A stretch of DNA of 64,000 nucleotides from Marilutibacter penaei (GCF_014145395.1 NZ_JACHTE010000001.1:124001-188000); one strand, 5' to 3'. Counted from the first letter of the stretch, positions 14,544 through 23,640 are shown. The notes: generated by a model from the sequence alone, not told the origin. Program-made: numbers and translations.

Positions 14544-17500
14544 TTAGAGATCAAAGATCGCCCGGAAAGTCAGCCCATAGCGACGGTCGTTGATGTACCA
14601 GCCATTGGGACGGCTCTCGTTACCGTAATAGTCGAACCGGGTCTCGTCGAGCAGGTTGGTGCCGTCCAGCGTGACCGACCAGACCTCGCCGATGTTGAAG
14701 CGTAGCGATGCATCCAGCTGGCCGGTCTCGTCGTGGTATTGCGGCACGTGGCCGGCATTCGGCGGGCGCGTGGTGACCAGCCAGGCATCCCGCCAGTTGT
14801 ACGCCGCGCGGAACGACACGCGTTCCTTCTCGTACATCAGCACCACGTTGTAGCTGTTCTTCGACAGGCCTTCGAGCGGAAGCTGCGCCACCTGGATGCC
14901 GTCCGTGCTCAGTGCGTCCGGGGCGGGCGCGCTGCTGTCGACGTAGGTGTAGTTGGCCTCCAGGCCCAGGCCATCCAGCGGGCCGGGCAGGAAGTCGAAG
15001 ATCTGCCGGTAGCCCAGTTCGATGCCCTTGATCCTGCCGTCGTCGCCGTTCGACCGGGTCTGCAGCTGGAACGGGCGCACGCACTCCGCGCCGGCGCAGG
15101 GCCGGGTCTCGCCCGGGTTGCCGCCCTCGAGCGGAACGGTGAAGCCGGCGTCGTAGTAGTTCGCGGTTTCCGTGTCGTAGTAGTAGAAGCCCTCGACCTG
15201 CTTGTAGAACGCCGTGCCGTAGAGCATCGAGCCCTGGCCGAAGTACCACTCCAGCGAGGTGTCGAACTGGTTGGCGTACATCGGCTCCAGGTAGGGGTTG
15301 CCGCGGCTCGCGTAGGAGACGCCACCGGTATTGAAGTCGAAGAAGGTGTTGTTGAGGTAGACGTACGGGTCCAGCAGGTCGAAGTTCGGGCGCGACATCG
15401 CCCGCGACGCGGCCACGCGCCACTGCAGGTTGTCGCGCAGGAACATCCGGAAGTTGAAGCTCGGCAGGACGTCGGTGTAGGCATGCTCCACGCTGACCGG
15501 CAGCACCGCGTTGGTCGGGTCGTCCTGTTGCAGCTCGTAGCCGTTCACCGTCGACTCCGTGCGGACCACGCGTACGCCCGCGTTCGCATCCCACGGGAAG
15601 CGGCCCGCGTCGGAGCCGAAACGCAACATGCCGTACAGCGCGTAGGTGTTCTCGCCGTACTCGCGGATGTCGGTGGGGCCGTTGTAGGTGACCGGATCGT
15701 GGCCGAACATCCGCACGGTGTCCTCGTAGTCGGCGACCATCTCGTCGCAGGCGACGTAGCCAGAGGGGAGTCCGCTCTCGCCGCGGAAGTGATCGGTGAA
15801 CGGGAACAGCCGGTAGCAGCCGTCGGGGTACTGGTCGAAGGGCACCGGGCGGAACGTGGCCCAGGCGCCGTTCGGGTCGCCCGGCGGCGGGATCTTCTGC
15901 CAGTTCCAGGTGGAGCTGCGGGTGATTGCGTCGCGGTCGGTGTAGCGGACGCCGAAGCGCATGTCGCGCAGGAAGCTGCTGTCGATGAAGTCCCAGCGCA
16001 TGTCGGCGCGCCAGGAGAACTGGTCGCCGTCGTTGTCGTCGCGCTTGTCCAGGTGCGAGTACCAGCCGCCGTAGTTGGCGATATCGCTCATGTAGCCCGG
16101 GATCGGCTGGCCCGTCGCCGGGTCGAGCACCGTGGTGGTCGGGTAGCGTCCGGTCAGGTCCACCCGTACCGGCGGCACCGCCGAGAGGCCCGACCAGCCA
16201 CGCCAGTCGTCCGGGTCCACCTGGCCCGCCAGCAGGTCGACCCAGTAGTTGACGCCCTCGGTGGTGGCGTCGATGTACTGGAAGTCGGTCGACAGGAACA
16301 GCTGGTCGCTGGCCTGCCACTTGCCACCCAGGCTGTAGTCGGTGGTGATCGAGTTGCGCCAGTCCATTCGCGCGGTGGTGGTGACCAGCGCGTTGTTGAA
16401 GGTGCCGTACTGGAACTCGCCGTTGGCGTCGAAGCCGAACGGGTCGGTGAAGTTCTCGTAGCCGGGTATGTCCGGCGACACATAGCCCCAGCCGTTGCCG
16501 CTCCAGTTCACCAGGTCGTCGGTGTTGTTGTTGAGGTTGCCGGTGCGGACGCTGTACTCCCGGTTGCGGAACTTGTAGTCGGAACGCAGCGCCTGGGCAT
16601 GGAACTCCAGGTCGTCGTTGGGCTTCCACTGCAGGCCGAGGTACTGGCCATCGCGCTCGCGGTCGCCGAAATGGCTGTACATGCCGACTTCGCTCGGCAC
16701 CACCACTTCCTGCCCCTCGTAGCCGGGCACGTCGGTGTCGACCAGGTAGGAGCCCATGTTGATGCGGTCCTCGCGGTACTGTCCCTCCTGGTGCGCGAGG
16801 TGGACCAGCACGCCGAACTCGCCGGCACCGGTGTCGAAGCGGTTGCTGAAGAGGATCGAACCCGAGGGCCGGGTGGAGTCGCGCAGGTCCCAGCGGTTGA
16901 GCGTGAAGCTCCCGCTGATCAGGGTGTCGTCGTAGTCGAACGGCATGCGCGTGCGCAGGTTGACCAGGCCGCCGAGGCCACCCTCGATCAGTTCCGCGTT
17001 CGGGTTCTTGTACACGTCGACGCCGGCGAGCAGTTCCGCCGGGACGTCCTCCCAGCTCAGCGCGCGCCCGGCGTTGGCGGTGAAGATGTCTCGCCCGTTG
17101 AGCTCGCTGCGCACCTGGGTCAGGCCGCGGATGGCGATGTTGCTGCCCTCGCCCTTGTTGCGGGTGATCTGCACGCCGGTGATGCGCTGCAGAGCCTCGG
17201 CCACGTTGTTGTCGGGCAGCTTGCCGATGTCCTCGGCGACCACCGAATCGACGATCTGGTCGCTGGTTTCCTTGATGATCTGGGCCTTGGTGAGGCTGCC
17301 GTAGATGCCGGTGACCTCGACCCTGTCGAGGGTGGTCATCTCGTCCTCGACCGACTGCTGCCGGGTGACGTCCTCCTCCTCCGGCGCCGTCGCGGTCTCC
17401 TCTTCGTCGCTCGGGACGGCGGCATCCTGCGCCATGGCGGGCCCAGCCAGGCACGCGGCGATGGCGAGGGCGATGGCGGAATGCCTGATCGAGGCTTGCA

Positions 17501-17552
17501 GGCGGCCGCCCATGGCAGCCGATGCCGGCGAGCGGCGTTGGTACATCGACAT
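14544..17552 (-). CDS. TonB-dependent receptor of the xyloglucan locus
   Basis: A 1002-residue outer-membrane transporter expected to import xyloglucan oligosaccharides. The start at 17552 (MSMYQRRSPASAAMGG) has GGGAGGG just upstream; the open frame extending further upstream lacks receptor features. A signal peptide ends at GPAMA-QDA (about residue 41). A TonB-box-like segment TTLDRVEVTGIYGSL is followed by the plug (VVAEDIGKLPDNNVAEALQRITGVQITRNKGEGSNIAIRGL) and a 22-strand-type barrel ending in GLTFRAIFDL with terminal Leu. It is the promoter-proximal gene of the six-gene operon. No SusD-like partner exists, as usual in proteobacteria. Confidence 0.93.
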   Translation of the reverse strand: MSMYQRRSPASAAMGGRLQASIRHSAIALAIAACLAGPAMAQDAAVPSDEEETATAPEEEDVTRQQSVEDEMTTLDRVEVTGIYGSLTKAQIIKETSDQIVDSVVAEDIGKLPDNNVAEALQRITGVQITRNKGEGSNIAIRGLTQVRSELNGRDIFTANAGRALSWEDVPAELLAGVDVYKNPNAELIEGGLGGLVNLRTRMPFDYDDTLISGSFTLNRWDLRDSTRPSGSILFSNRFDTGAGEFGVLVHLAHQEGQYREDRINMGSYLVDTDVPGYEGQEVVVPSEVGMYSHFGDRERDGQYLGLQWKPNDDLEFHAQALRSDYKFRNREYSVRTGNLNNNTDDLVNWSGNGWGYVSPDIPGYENFTDPFGFDANGEFQYGTFNNALVTTTARMDWRNSITTDYSLGGKWQASDQLFLSTDFQYIDATTEGVNYWVDLLAGQVDPDDWRGWSGLSAVPPVRVDLTGRYPTTTVLDPATGQPIPGYMSDIANYGGWYSHLDKRDDNDGDQFSWRADMRWDFIDSSFLRDMRFGVRYTDRDAITRSSTWNWQKIPPPGDPNGAWATFRPVPFDQYPDGCYRLFPFTDHFRGESGLPSGYVACDEMVADYEDTVRMFGHDPVTYNGPTDIREYGENTYALYGMLRFGSDAGRFPWDANAGVRVVRTESTVNGYELQQDDPTNAVLPVSVEHAYTDVLPSFNFRMFLRDNLQWRVAASRAMSRPNFDLLDPYVYLNNTFFDFNTGGVSYASRGNPYLEPMYANQFDTSLEWYFGQGSMLYGTAFYKQVEGFYYYDTETANYYDAGFTVPLEGGNPGETRPCAGAECVRPFQLQTRSNGDDGRIKGIELGYRQIFDFLPGPLDGLGLEANYTYVDSSAPAPDALSTDGIQVAQLPLEGLSKNSYNVVLMYEKERVSFRAAYNWRDAWLVTTRPPNAGHVPQYHDETGQLDASLRFNIGEVWSVTLDGTNLLDETRFDYYGNESRPNGWYINDRRYGLTFRAIFDL

Positions 17553-17758
17553 ATGATCCCTCCCGAGGACACATCCACGATGTGGTGTCTGGTTGTCGGA
17601 CCCGATGGCGGATCCGCGGCCTACCCCTGCTGCCTGCCGCCCGTGGCTCTGCCGGAAGATGTGCGTTGCCGGATGGGTCCCGGACTGGCCTCTTCTCTCG
17701 TGTGGCACCACGGCCTGGCATGGCATCCCGCCCGGCCAGGGCGGAACGAGCCGAGCAT

Positions 17759-17772
17759 GCACAGCGCTGCCA
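17759..17772 (-). promoter_or_regulatory. LacI-type operator candidate, xyloglucan operon
   Basis: On the minus strand the site reads TGGCAGCGCTGTGC, sharing 12 of 14 bases with the site before the GH3 gene (TGGCAGCGCTGTCA). It has the central-CG palindromic form typical of LacI-family operators and resembles the Xanthomonas xyl-box. Confidence 0.6.
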
Positions 17773-17830
17773 TTCCGTTCCAATGAAAAATAAACATCCA
17801 TCGATATGCATACGGAATACATTCCGATGC

Positions 17831-17853
17831 TGTCCCGCAGCATCCGCGGGACA
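17831..17853 (-). terminator. terminator-like hairpin after the LysR gene
   Basis: A perfect 8-bp stem TGTCCCGC/GCGGGACA with a 7-base loop begins ten bases past the LysR stop. There is no U-run, so termination strength is uncertain. Confidence 0.45.
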
Positions 17854-17862
17854 CCCGTTGCC

Positions 17863-18819
17863 TCAGTTCGCCGATGCGTAAAGCTCCGACGCGACGGACC
17901 GCAGGGCATCGAGGATGCGACCCGCGGCAGGCGACAGCACATGGCCGCGGCGACGGATGATCCCGAAGTACTCCATCGACACGCCCAGTTCGATCGGCAG
18001 GACGGTCAACTGCCGCGCCTGCACGTGCGGCATCACCGACGCCACCGGCAGCGAGGCCAGCAGGTCGCTCGAGCGCAACAGGTTGGTGATGACCGGCAGC
18101 GCCGAGGTTTCGATCAGGTTCTGCGGTTGCGGCACGCCGTGGTCGAGGAACGCGGCGTCGAGGCGGGATCGCAGGATGCTCTCGACCGGTGGCACGATCC
18201 AGCCGAACGCCGCCAGGTCCGCATGGGCCAGGTCGTCCCGCTCCGCCAGCGGATGGCCGGCACGCGCGATGACCGAATGCGGCTCGTCCGCGAGGGGCTC
18301 GAAGTCGAGGTCGCCGGCGCCCTCCGGCCCCATGATGCGCCCGACCACGATATCGAGCTGGCCGTCGAGCAAACGCTCGACCAGCGGCCGGCTGTAGTCC
18401 ATCTCGACCCGCACCAGGATGTCGGGATACGCCCGCTTGACCGCGGCGATGGCCTGGGGCACGAGGTTGGTGCCGGGATTGACCACGGTACCGATCGACG
18501 CCCGGCCCATTCGGCCGTTGCGCATCGCCGCGATCTCGTCCTGTGCCCGGCCGATTTCCGACAGGGCGGAACGGGCCCGGTGCACCAGCACCTTGCCGTA
18601 CCAGGTCGGCTCGACGCCGCGCGCATGGCGCTCGAACAGTTGCACGCCGAGCAGCCCCTCCATCTCGGCGAGCAGCTTCGACGCGGCGGGCTGGGTCATG
18701 TTGGCCGCCTCCGCCGCCCGCAGCACGGACCCCTGCTCGTACAGGTGCAGCAGCAGCAGCAGTTGGCGTGTCTTCAGGCGCGACGCGCTCGACCAGTTGA
18801 CGTTCGACGGCAGGTTCAT
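17863..18819 (-). CDS. LysR-family regulator, GbpR-like
   Basis: A 318-residue LysR regulator: winged HTH in residues about 15-75 (LLLLLHLYEQGSVLRAAEAA, then NMTQPAASKLLAEMEGLLG and LFERHARG), followed by a periplasmic-binding-protein-like effector domain (RASIGTVVNPGTNLVPQAI, LDGQLDIVVGR, LPVITNLLRSSDLLASLP). The sequence resembles the GbpR subgroup, whose known members respond to sugars such as galactose. It is divergent from the galactose-oxidation genes across a 285-base region, the typical layout for a LysR gene and its target. Start chosen on GGAGGGG upstream of the ATG. Control of the dgo genes is inferred. Confidence 0.85.
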   Translation of the reverse strand: MNLPSNVNWSSASRLKTRQLLLLLHLYEQGSVLRAAEAANMTQPAASKLLAEMEGLLGVQLFERHARGVEPTWYGKVLVHRARSALSEIGRAQDEIAAMRNGRMGRASIGTVVNPGTNLVPQAIAAVKRAYPDILVRVEMDYSRPLVERLLDGQLDIVVGRIMGPEGAGDLDFEPLADEPHSVIARAGHPLAERDDLAHADLAAFGWIVPPVESILRSRLDAAFLDHGVPQPQNLIETSALPVITNLLRSSDLLASLPVASVMPHVQARQLTVLPIELGVSMEYFGIIRRRGHVLSPAAGRILDALRSVASELYASAN

Positions 18820-19104
18820 GCGTTCCCCTCCCCGGGATGCTCCGTCCCCAAGCTATTCCAGCAACGAATAGAATATGCAGAAAATTTCATTTGAAGAACA
18901 TAGCCTTGCGGGCAAGGCTAGGAGTCGCTTCCATGGGGTCCGGTGCGTCCGACAGGACGTCCGCCGCGACGACATGGACGGCGCAGGCCGCCAGCCAGAG
19001 CGTCCGCGCCGCGACGGTTCCCGCAAGACGGCAGGAGGGGTGGTGGCACATCACAGGTTTGCGCTGGCAGGCCCTGCCAGGCCCGCCGCACGGGGTCCGA
19101 TTCC
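18820..19104 (+). promoter_or_regulatory. divergent regulatory region between LysR and the galactose operon
   Basis: These 285 bases contain no convincing gene. An A/T-rich stretch at 18866-18900 is followed by a 20-base inverted repeat (18901-18920: TAGCCTTGC-GG-GCAAGGCTA), a candidate operator or hairpin. A LysR site of the T-N11-A type could lie in the A/T-rich part, but I cannot place it with confidence. Confidence 0.5.
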
Positions 19105-19842
19105 ATGAATGGGCGACTGGCCGGCAAGGTCGCGCTGGTGACCGGCGCCGCCGGCGGCATCGGCGCGGCGACCGCACGCCTCTTCTCCGGGCACGACGCG
19201 TGCGTGCACGGGCTGGACCTGCTCCCCGCCTCCGCCGGCGCGGTCCATGCCCATACCGTCATCGACATCCGCGACGCCGCGGCGGTGGAAACGGCGGTGG
19301 CGGCCATCCTGGCGCGGGAAGGCCGCATCGACGTGCTGGTCAACAACGCCGGTACCGACGTCTTCTCGGAACCGCTCGAACTCGACGACGCCGACTGGGA
19401 GCGCTGCATGGCGCTCAACCTCAAGGGTGCCTGGCACATGGCGCGCGCGGTGCTGCCGGCGATGCTCGCGCAGGGCGCGGGATCGATCGTCAACATCGCC
19501 TCCGTGCACGCGCACCGGATCATCCGCGGCGCCTTCCCCTACCCGGTCGCCAAACACGGCCTGCTGGGCCTGACCCGCTCGCTGGGCATCGAGTACGCGG
19601 ATCGCGGCATCCGGGTGAACTCGATCTCGCCGGGCCTGGTCCTGGTGCCCCGCATCGAAGCCTGGTTCGAGCGCGAGCCCGGGCGTCGCGAGGAACAGAC
19701 CGCGTTGCTGCCGCCCCGGCGGATCGGCACGCCGGAGGAGATCGCCTATACCGCGCTGTTCCTCGCCAGCGACGAAGCACGCTTCATCAACGCCACCGAT
19801 ATCCTGGTCGATGGCGGGCGTTCGCAGGTCTACCATGACTGA
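19105..19842 (+). CDS. SDR-family dehydrogenase, probable galactose 1-dehydrogenase
   Basis: A 245-residue classical short-chain dehydrogenase/reductase. The dinucleotide fold starts with VALVTGAAGGIGAA; NNAG follows at VLVNNAGTDVF; the catalytic Ser lies in IVNIASVHAH and the Tyr/Lys pair in FPYPVAKHGL. It is the first gene of a five-gene overlapping set with dgoA, dgoD, a lactonase and dgoK, so oxidation of D-galactose to galactonolactone is the likely step. SDR sequence alone does not fix the sugar, and L-fucose or D-arabinose-type sugars are alternatives. Its end overlaps dgoA by eight bases. Confidence 0.75.
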   Translation: MNGRLAGKVALVTGAAGGIGAATARLFSGHDACVHGLDLLPASAGAVHAHTVIDIRDAAAVETAVAAILAREGRIDVLVNNAGTDVFSEPLELDDADWERCMALNLKGAWHMARAVLPAMLAQGAGSIVNIASVHAHRIIRGAFPYPVAKHGLLGLTRSLGIEYADRGIRVNSISPGLVLVPRIEAWFEREPGRREEQTALLPPRRIGTPEEIAYTALFLASDEARFINATDILVDGGRSQVYHD

Positions 19843-20467
19843 GCCCCCGGGCGGCGCGCTGCCGTTCCGCCTGCCGCTGGTCGCGATCCTGCGCGGCATC
19901 ACCCCGGACGACGTGCTGGCGCACGTCGAGGCCCTGGTCGAGTCCGGCTACGATGCGATCGAAGTCCCGCTGAACTCGCCGGGCACGTTCGACAGCATCG
20001 CGCGAGCGCGGGAAGCCTTCGGTGGCCGGGCACGCTTCGGCGCCGGCACCGTGCTCGCCCGCGCGGACATCGACGCCCTGCATGCCACGGGCATCGACTT
20101 CATCGTCACGCCGAACACCGACCCGGCCGTGATCGCGCACGCAGCGGGACTCGACATCGACGTGATCGCCGGCATCGGCACGGCCACCGAAGCCTTCGCC
20201 GCGCTCGCCGCGGGGGCGCGGATGCTGAAGCTGTTCCCCGCATCGGTGTACGGGCCGGGGATGGTGCGCGCATTGCGTTCCGTGCTGCCGCCGGTCCCGT
20301 TGCTGGCGGTCGGCGGTATCACCCCCGCCTCGCTTCCCGCCTTCCTGGACGCCGGCTGCGCGGGCGCGGGGCTCGGCGGTGAACTGTATCGCGCCGGCCA
20401 GGACGTATCGCGCACGCGCGGCGCGGCCAATGCCTTCGTCCGCGCCTGGCAGGAGCATGCCGCATGA
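19835..20467 (+). CDS. dgoA: 2-dehydro-3-deoxy-6-phosphogalactonate aldolase
   Basis: A 210-residue class I KDPG/KDPGal aldolase that splits 2-keto-3-deoxy-6-phosphogalactonate into pyruvate and glyceraldehyde 3-phosphate. Key blocks are [25 protein letters not shown] with the conserved Glu, [17 protein letters not shown] and [10 protein letters not shown] with the Schiff-base Lys. The EVPLNSP wording is typical of DgoA rather than of Eda, where the equivalent usually reads EVTLRT. The start lies inside the end of the SDR gene and the stop overlaps dgoD as ATGA, so translation is coupled throughout. Confidence 0.9.
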   Translation: MTEPPGGALPFRLPLVAILRGITPDDVLAHVEALVESGYDAIEVPLNSPGTFDSIARAREAFGGRARFGAGTVLARADIDALHATGIDFIVTPNTDPAVIAHAAGLDIDVIAGIGTATEAFAALAAGARMLKLFPASVYGPGMVRALRSVLPPVPLLAVGGITPASLPAFLDAGCAGAGLGGELYRAGQDVSRTRGAANAFVRAWQEHAA

Positions 20468-21612
20468 AGATCACCCGCCTGCGGACGTTCCATGCAGCCC
20501 CACGCTGGCTGTTCCTCAAGATCGAGACCGACGAAGGCGTGCATGGCTGGGGCGAGCCGGTCATCGAAGGCAAGGCACATACGGTCGAGGCCGCGGTACG
20601 CGAGTTCGCCGACGAACTGGTCGGCAAGGACCCGCGCCGCATCAACGATCTCTGGCAGACCCTGTACCGGGGTGGCTTCTATCGTGGTGGCGCGATCCTG
20701 ATGAGCGCGATCGCCGGCATCGACCAGGCCTTGTGGGACATCAGGGGCAAGACGCTCGGCGTGCCGGTGCACGAACTGCTCGGCGGGCGCGTGCGGGAGC
20801 GCATGAAGACCTATCGCTGGGTGGGTGGCGACCGCCCGGCCGACGTCATCGCGCAGATCCGCCGGCTCCAGGCACTGGGCTACGACACGTTCAAGCTCAA
20901 CGGAACCGAGGAGCTCGCGCTCGTCGACAGCAATGCCCGCATCGATGCGGTGGTGGCGCGGATCGCGGAGATCCGGGAGGCCTTCGGCAACAGCATCGAC
21001 TTCGGTATCGACTTCCATGGCCGCGTCGGCGTACCGATGGCCCGGGTGCTGCTCCGCGAGCTGGAGCCCTACCGTCCGCTGTTCGTGGAGGAGCCGGTGC
21101 TCCCGGAGTTCTGGGAGCGCTACCGGTGGCTCTCCGACGGCACCTCGATCCCGCTGGCGGCGGGGGAGCGCATGTACTCGCGCACCGAGTTCAAGCACGT
21201 GCTCGAGGCGGGTGGCATCTCGATCCTGCAGCCCGACCTCTCGCATGCGGGGGGCATCACCGAGTGCCTGCGCATCGCCGCGATGGCCGAGGCCTACGAC
21301 GTGGCGCTGGCACCGCACTGCCCGCTGGGCCCGGTCGCACTGGCGGCCTGCCTGCAGGTGGACTTCGTGTGCTGGAACGCGATGCTGCAGGAGCAGAGCA
21401 TCGGCATCCACTACAACGAGGGAGCCGACCTGCTCGACTACGTGTCCGATGCGTCGGTGTTCGATTGCGCCAATGGCTACATCGCGGCGCCGGTCGCCCC
21501 GGGGCTTGGCGTCGAGATCGACGAAGAGCGGCTGATCGCCGCTGCCGCGGCGCCGCCACGCTGGCGGAATCCGTCCTGGCGACACCGCGATGGCAGCGTC
21601 GCGGAGTGGTGA
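20464..21612 (+). CDS. dgoD: D-galactonate dehydratase
   Basis: A 382-residue enolase-superfamily (mandelate racemase subgroup) enzyme that dehydrates D-galactonate to 2-keto-3-deoxygalactonate. It tracks E. coli DgoD closely from the first residue: MKITRLRTF, then [39 protein letters not shown], and [19 protein letters not shown]. Metal-binding region [10 protein letters not shown] and [14 protein letters not shown] and the [11 protein letters not shown] catalytic-His block are present. A short C-terminal extension ([12 protein letters not shown]) is normal. It is embedded in the dgo set with a four-base overlap to dgoA. Confidence 0.94.
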   Translation: MKITRLRTFHAAPRWLFLKIETDEGVHGWGEPVIEGKAHTVEAAVREFADELVGKDPRRINDLWQTLYRGGFYRGGAILMSAIAGIDQALWDIRGKTLGVPVHELLGGRVRERMKTYRWVGGDRPADVIAQIRRLQALGYDTFKLNGTEELALVDSNARIDAVVARIAEIREAFGNSIDFGIDFHGRVGVPMARVLLRELEPYRPLFVEEPVLPEFWERYRWLSDGTSIPLAAGERMYSRTEFKHVLEAGGISILQPDLSHAGGITECLRIAAMAEAYDVALAPHCPLGPVALAACLQVDFVCWNAMLQEQSIGIHYNEGADLLDYVSDASVFDCANGYIAAPVAPGLGVEIDEERLIAAAAAPPRWRNPSWRHRDGSVAEW

Positions 21613-21616
21613 CGAC

Positions 21617-22519
21617 ATGAGCGGCACGCCGGCCCTGCTGCGTGTCGACAGCCGCTGCGAGCTGGGCGAAGGCGTGGTCTGGTGCGACCGGCTGCGCGTG
21701 CTGTACTGGACCGACATCAACGGCGCCCGCTTGTGGCGGCATGCGCCCGACAGCGGCGCCACGCAGGCCTGGCGCTTGCCGGACCGACTCGCCTGCCTGG
21801 CGCCGGCGACCGACGGCCGCCTGCTGCTCGGCCTGGCCAAGGGCCTGCACGCCTGCGACGTGGAATCGCAGCTGGGCCGGGAAGCGCTGTCGATCGGCGA
21901 GGTACTCGCGCACGTGGAACCGGACGTGCCGATGACGCGGCTCAACGACGGTCGCGCCGACCGCAACGGCAATTTCGTGTTCGGCACCAAGAGCGAACAT
22001 CCGGACGGCCGTCGGATCGGCCGCTTCCACCAGTATTCCGCGCGCCATGGCGTGCGCACGCTCGCGCTGCCGGCCAGCGCCATTCCGAACGCGATCGCCT
22101 TCGACGCGGCCGGTACCCGGATGTACTTTTGCGATTCGGTCGACCCGCGGATCCTGTGCTGCGACTACGATGCGGCATCCGCCTCGGTGTCGGCGATACG
22201 CGTGTTCGCGGCGCTGGACGACCCCGACGCCGAGCCCGATGGCGCCACCGTCGACGGCGAGGATGCGCTCTGGAATGCGCAGTGGGGCGCGGGCCGGGTG
22301 GTGCGCTACCTCGAGGACGGCCGCGTCGAGCGCGTGGTCGACATACCGGCGCCACGCGTCACCTGCTGCGTCCTTGGCGGAGGCCGGCTCTACGTCACCA
22401 GTGCCCGCGTTGGCATGGGCGAGGCGGCGCTGGCAGCGTGGCCGGGCGCGGGCGGCCTGTTCGAGGTCGCGACCGGATCGTTGCCCTCGCGCCCCACCGA
22501 CCGCGTGGTGCTGCCATGA
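21617..22519 (+). CDS. SMP-30/gluconolaconase-family sugar lactonase
   Basis: A 300-residue six-bladed propeller lactonase of the SMP-30/gluconolactonase/LRE family. In this operon it should hydrolyse D-galactono-1,4- or 1,5-lactone formed by the SDR enzyme. Divalent-metal ligands are recognisable: the Glu of ELGEGVVWC, the Asn of TRLNDGRADRNGNFVFGT, the Asn of AIPNAIAFD and the Asp of EPDGATVDGEDALW. It starts four bases after the dgoD stop and ends in an ATGA overlap with dgoK. The lactone preference is assigned from context only. Confidence 0.88.
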   Translation: MSGTPALLRVDSRCELGEGVVWCDRLRVLYWTDINGARLWRHAPDSGATQAWRLPDRLACLAPATDGRLLLGLAKGLHACDVESQLGREALSIGEVLAHVEPDVPMTRLNDGRADRNGNFVFGTKSEHPDGRRIGRFHQYSARHGVRTLALPASAIPNAIAFDAAGTRMYFCDSVDPRILCCDYDAASASVSAIRVFAALDDPDAEPDGATVDGEDALWNAQWGAGRVVRYLEDGRVERVVDIPAPRVTCCVLGGGRLYVTSARVGMGEAALAAWPGAGGLFEVATGSLPSRPTDRVVLP

Positions 22520-23415
22520 TCGCGGTCGACTGGGGCGGCAGCCGCCTGCGCGCCTATCGGCTGGATGGCCAGGGGAACGTCCTCGCCTCGCGACAGGGGG
22601 CATGGGGGGCGCTGGAATGTGGACAGCGATTCGACGAAGTGCTGGTCGCCACCCTTGGCGACTGGGACGACTCCGCGGTGGTCATGTGCGGCATGATCGG
22701 CGCCCGCGGCGGCTGGCATGAGATGCCTTACCTCGCCTGTCCCATCGGCATCGACGAAATCGCACGGGGACTCCAGCGCTTGCCGGGCGGGACCAGCGAC
22801 GGGCGCGACGCATGGCTGGTGCCCGGCCTGCGGTGCGCGGAAGGCAACGCCACGCCCGACGTGATGCGCGGCGAAGAATCGCAACTGGCGGCCCTGCTCG
22901 ATGCCATGCCCGCTGGCGAGTTCCGGGTCTGCCTCCCGGGCACCCATTGCAAGTGGGTGCGTGTCCGCGACGGCCGCATCCTCGGCTTTTCCACCTCGAT
23001 GACCGGCGAGGTCTATGCCCTGCTCCGCCACCGCAGCGTGCTCGGGCGCCTGATGCCTGCCGGAGACGATGCGTTGGACGGTGACGCGTTCGACCTCGGC
23101 CTCGAACGCGCGCGCAGCCCGGGCGGCCTGCTTCGGCACGTGTTCGAGGTCCGCACCGCCGCCTTGTTCGACCGCCTTCCACCGTCGTCCCTGTCCTCGT
23201 TCCTTTCGGGCCTTCTGATCGGACACGAACTCCGCGGCACCCTGGAAGGCAGCTCGGCGGGCCGCGGTCCCGTGCACCTGGTGGGCAGCCAGCAGACCCT
23301 CGAGCCCTATGCCCGCGCCCTGGCGCGGCAGGGCATGGAGGTCGAACGGCATGCCGAGGACCTGGTGGCGCGCGGCCTGCACGGCATCTGGGCACGGAGG
23401 GCGTCATCACCATGA
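22516..23415 (+). CDS. dgoK: 2-dehydro-3-deoxygalactonokinase
   Basis: A 299-residue DgoK-family kinase that phosphorylates 2-keto-3-deoxygalactonate at O6 before aldol cleavage. It opens with the ATP-binding strand IAVDWGGSRLRAY and contains VMCGMIGARGGWHEMPYLACP, PDVMRGEESQLAAL, VCLPGTHCKWVRV and FSTSMTGEVYALLR, all characteristic blocks of the family. The ATG overlaps the lactonase stop. It ends the five-gene galactose set; the next gene lies 225 bases on behind its own putative promoter. Confidence 0.93.
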   Translation: MIAVDWGGSRLRAYRLDGQGNVLASRQGAWGALECGQRFDEVLVATLGDWDDSAVVMCGMIGARGGWHEMPYLACPIGIDEIARGLQRLPGGTSDGRDAWLVPGLRCAEGNATPDVMRGEESQLAALLDAMPAGEFRVCLPGTHCKWVRVRDGRILGFSTSMTGEVYALLRHRSVLGRLMPAGDDALDGDAFDLGLERARSPGGLLRHVFEVRTAALFDRLPPSSLSSFLSGLLIGHELRGTLEGSSAGRGPVHLVGSQQTLEPYARALARQGMEVERHAEDLVARGLHGIWARRASSP

Positions 23416-23435
23416 CCTGCAAGCCTGAACGAAAA

Positions 23436-23450
23436 TGACAGCGCATGACA
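23436..23450 (+). promoter_or_regulatory. possible LacI-type operator before glk
   Basis: TGACAGCGCATGACA, read on the minus strand as TGTCATGCGCTGTCA, matches the GCGCTGTCA half of the sites at 26222 and 39772 but has an extra base in the other half. Weak candidate. The remainder of 23416-23640 shows no gene. Confidence 0.35.
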
Positions 23451-23640
23451 TCCGTGTCGGAATTCGGCTACAGTCCCCTCCGGCAACGCCGTCCAGCCTT
23501 GCGCCCGGCACGGGCACCCGGGGGAGAGGGACCGTCGCCGGGGGCGCGGAACGCGGGCGATGGCCCGCCGATGCAACCGACATGAGCACCGCTTCCACCC
23601 GGCGCCCTGCGTCCGTGGAGCGATCCGGGATACCTCATTG

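Larger units (their letters stand above)
17553..17862 (-). promoter_or_regulatory. regulatory region and long leader of the xyloglucan operon
   Basis: These 310 bases hold no gene. The operator-like site at 17759-17772 lies about 205 bases before the receptor start, implying a long 5' leader. A TTGGAA element (-35-like, read leftward) sits just upstream of the operator, but no clear -10 follows. A perfect palindrome CGGAAT-AC-ATTCCG occurs at 17813-17826, flanked by GCAT/ATGC. Confidence 0.5.

Noticed and set aside
14733-17786. 1017-codon plus-strand frame opposite the xyloglucan receptor
   Set aside because: Composition is that of an antisense frame; the receptor plug and barrel motifs are on the minus strand.
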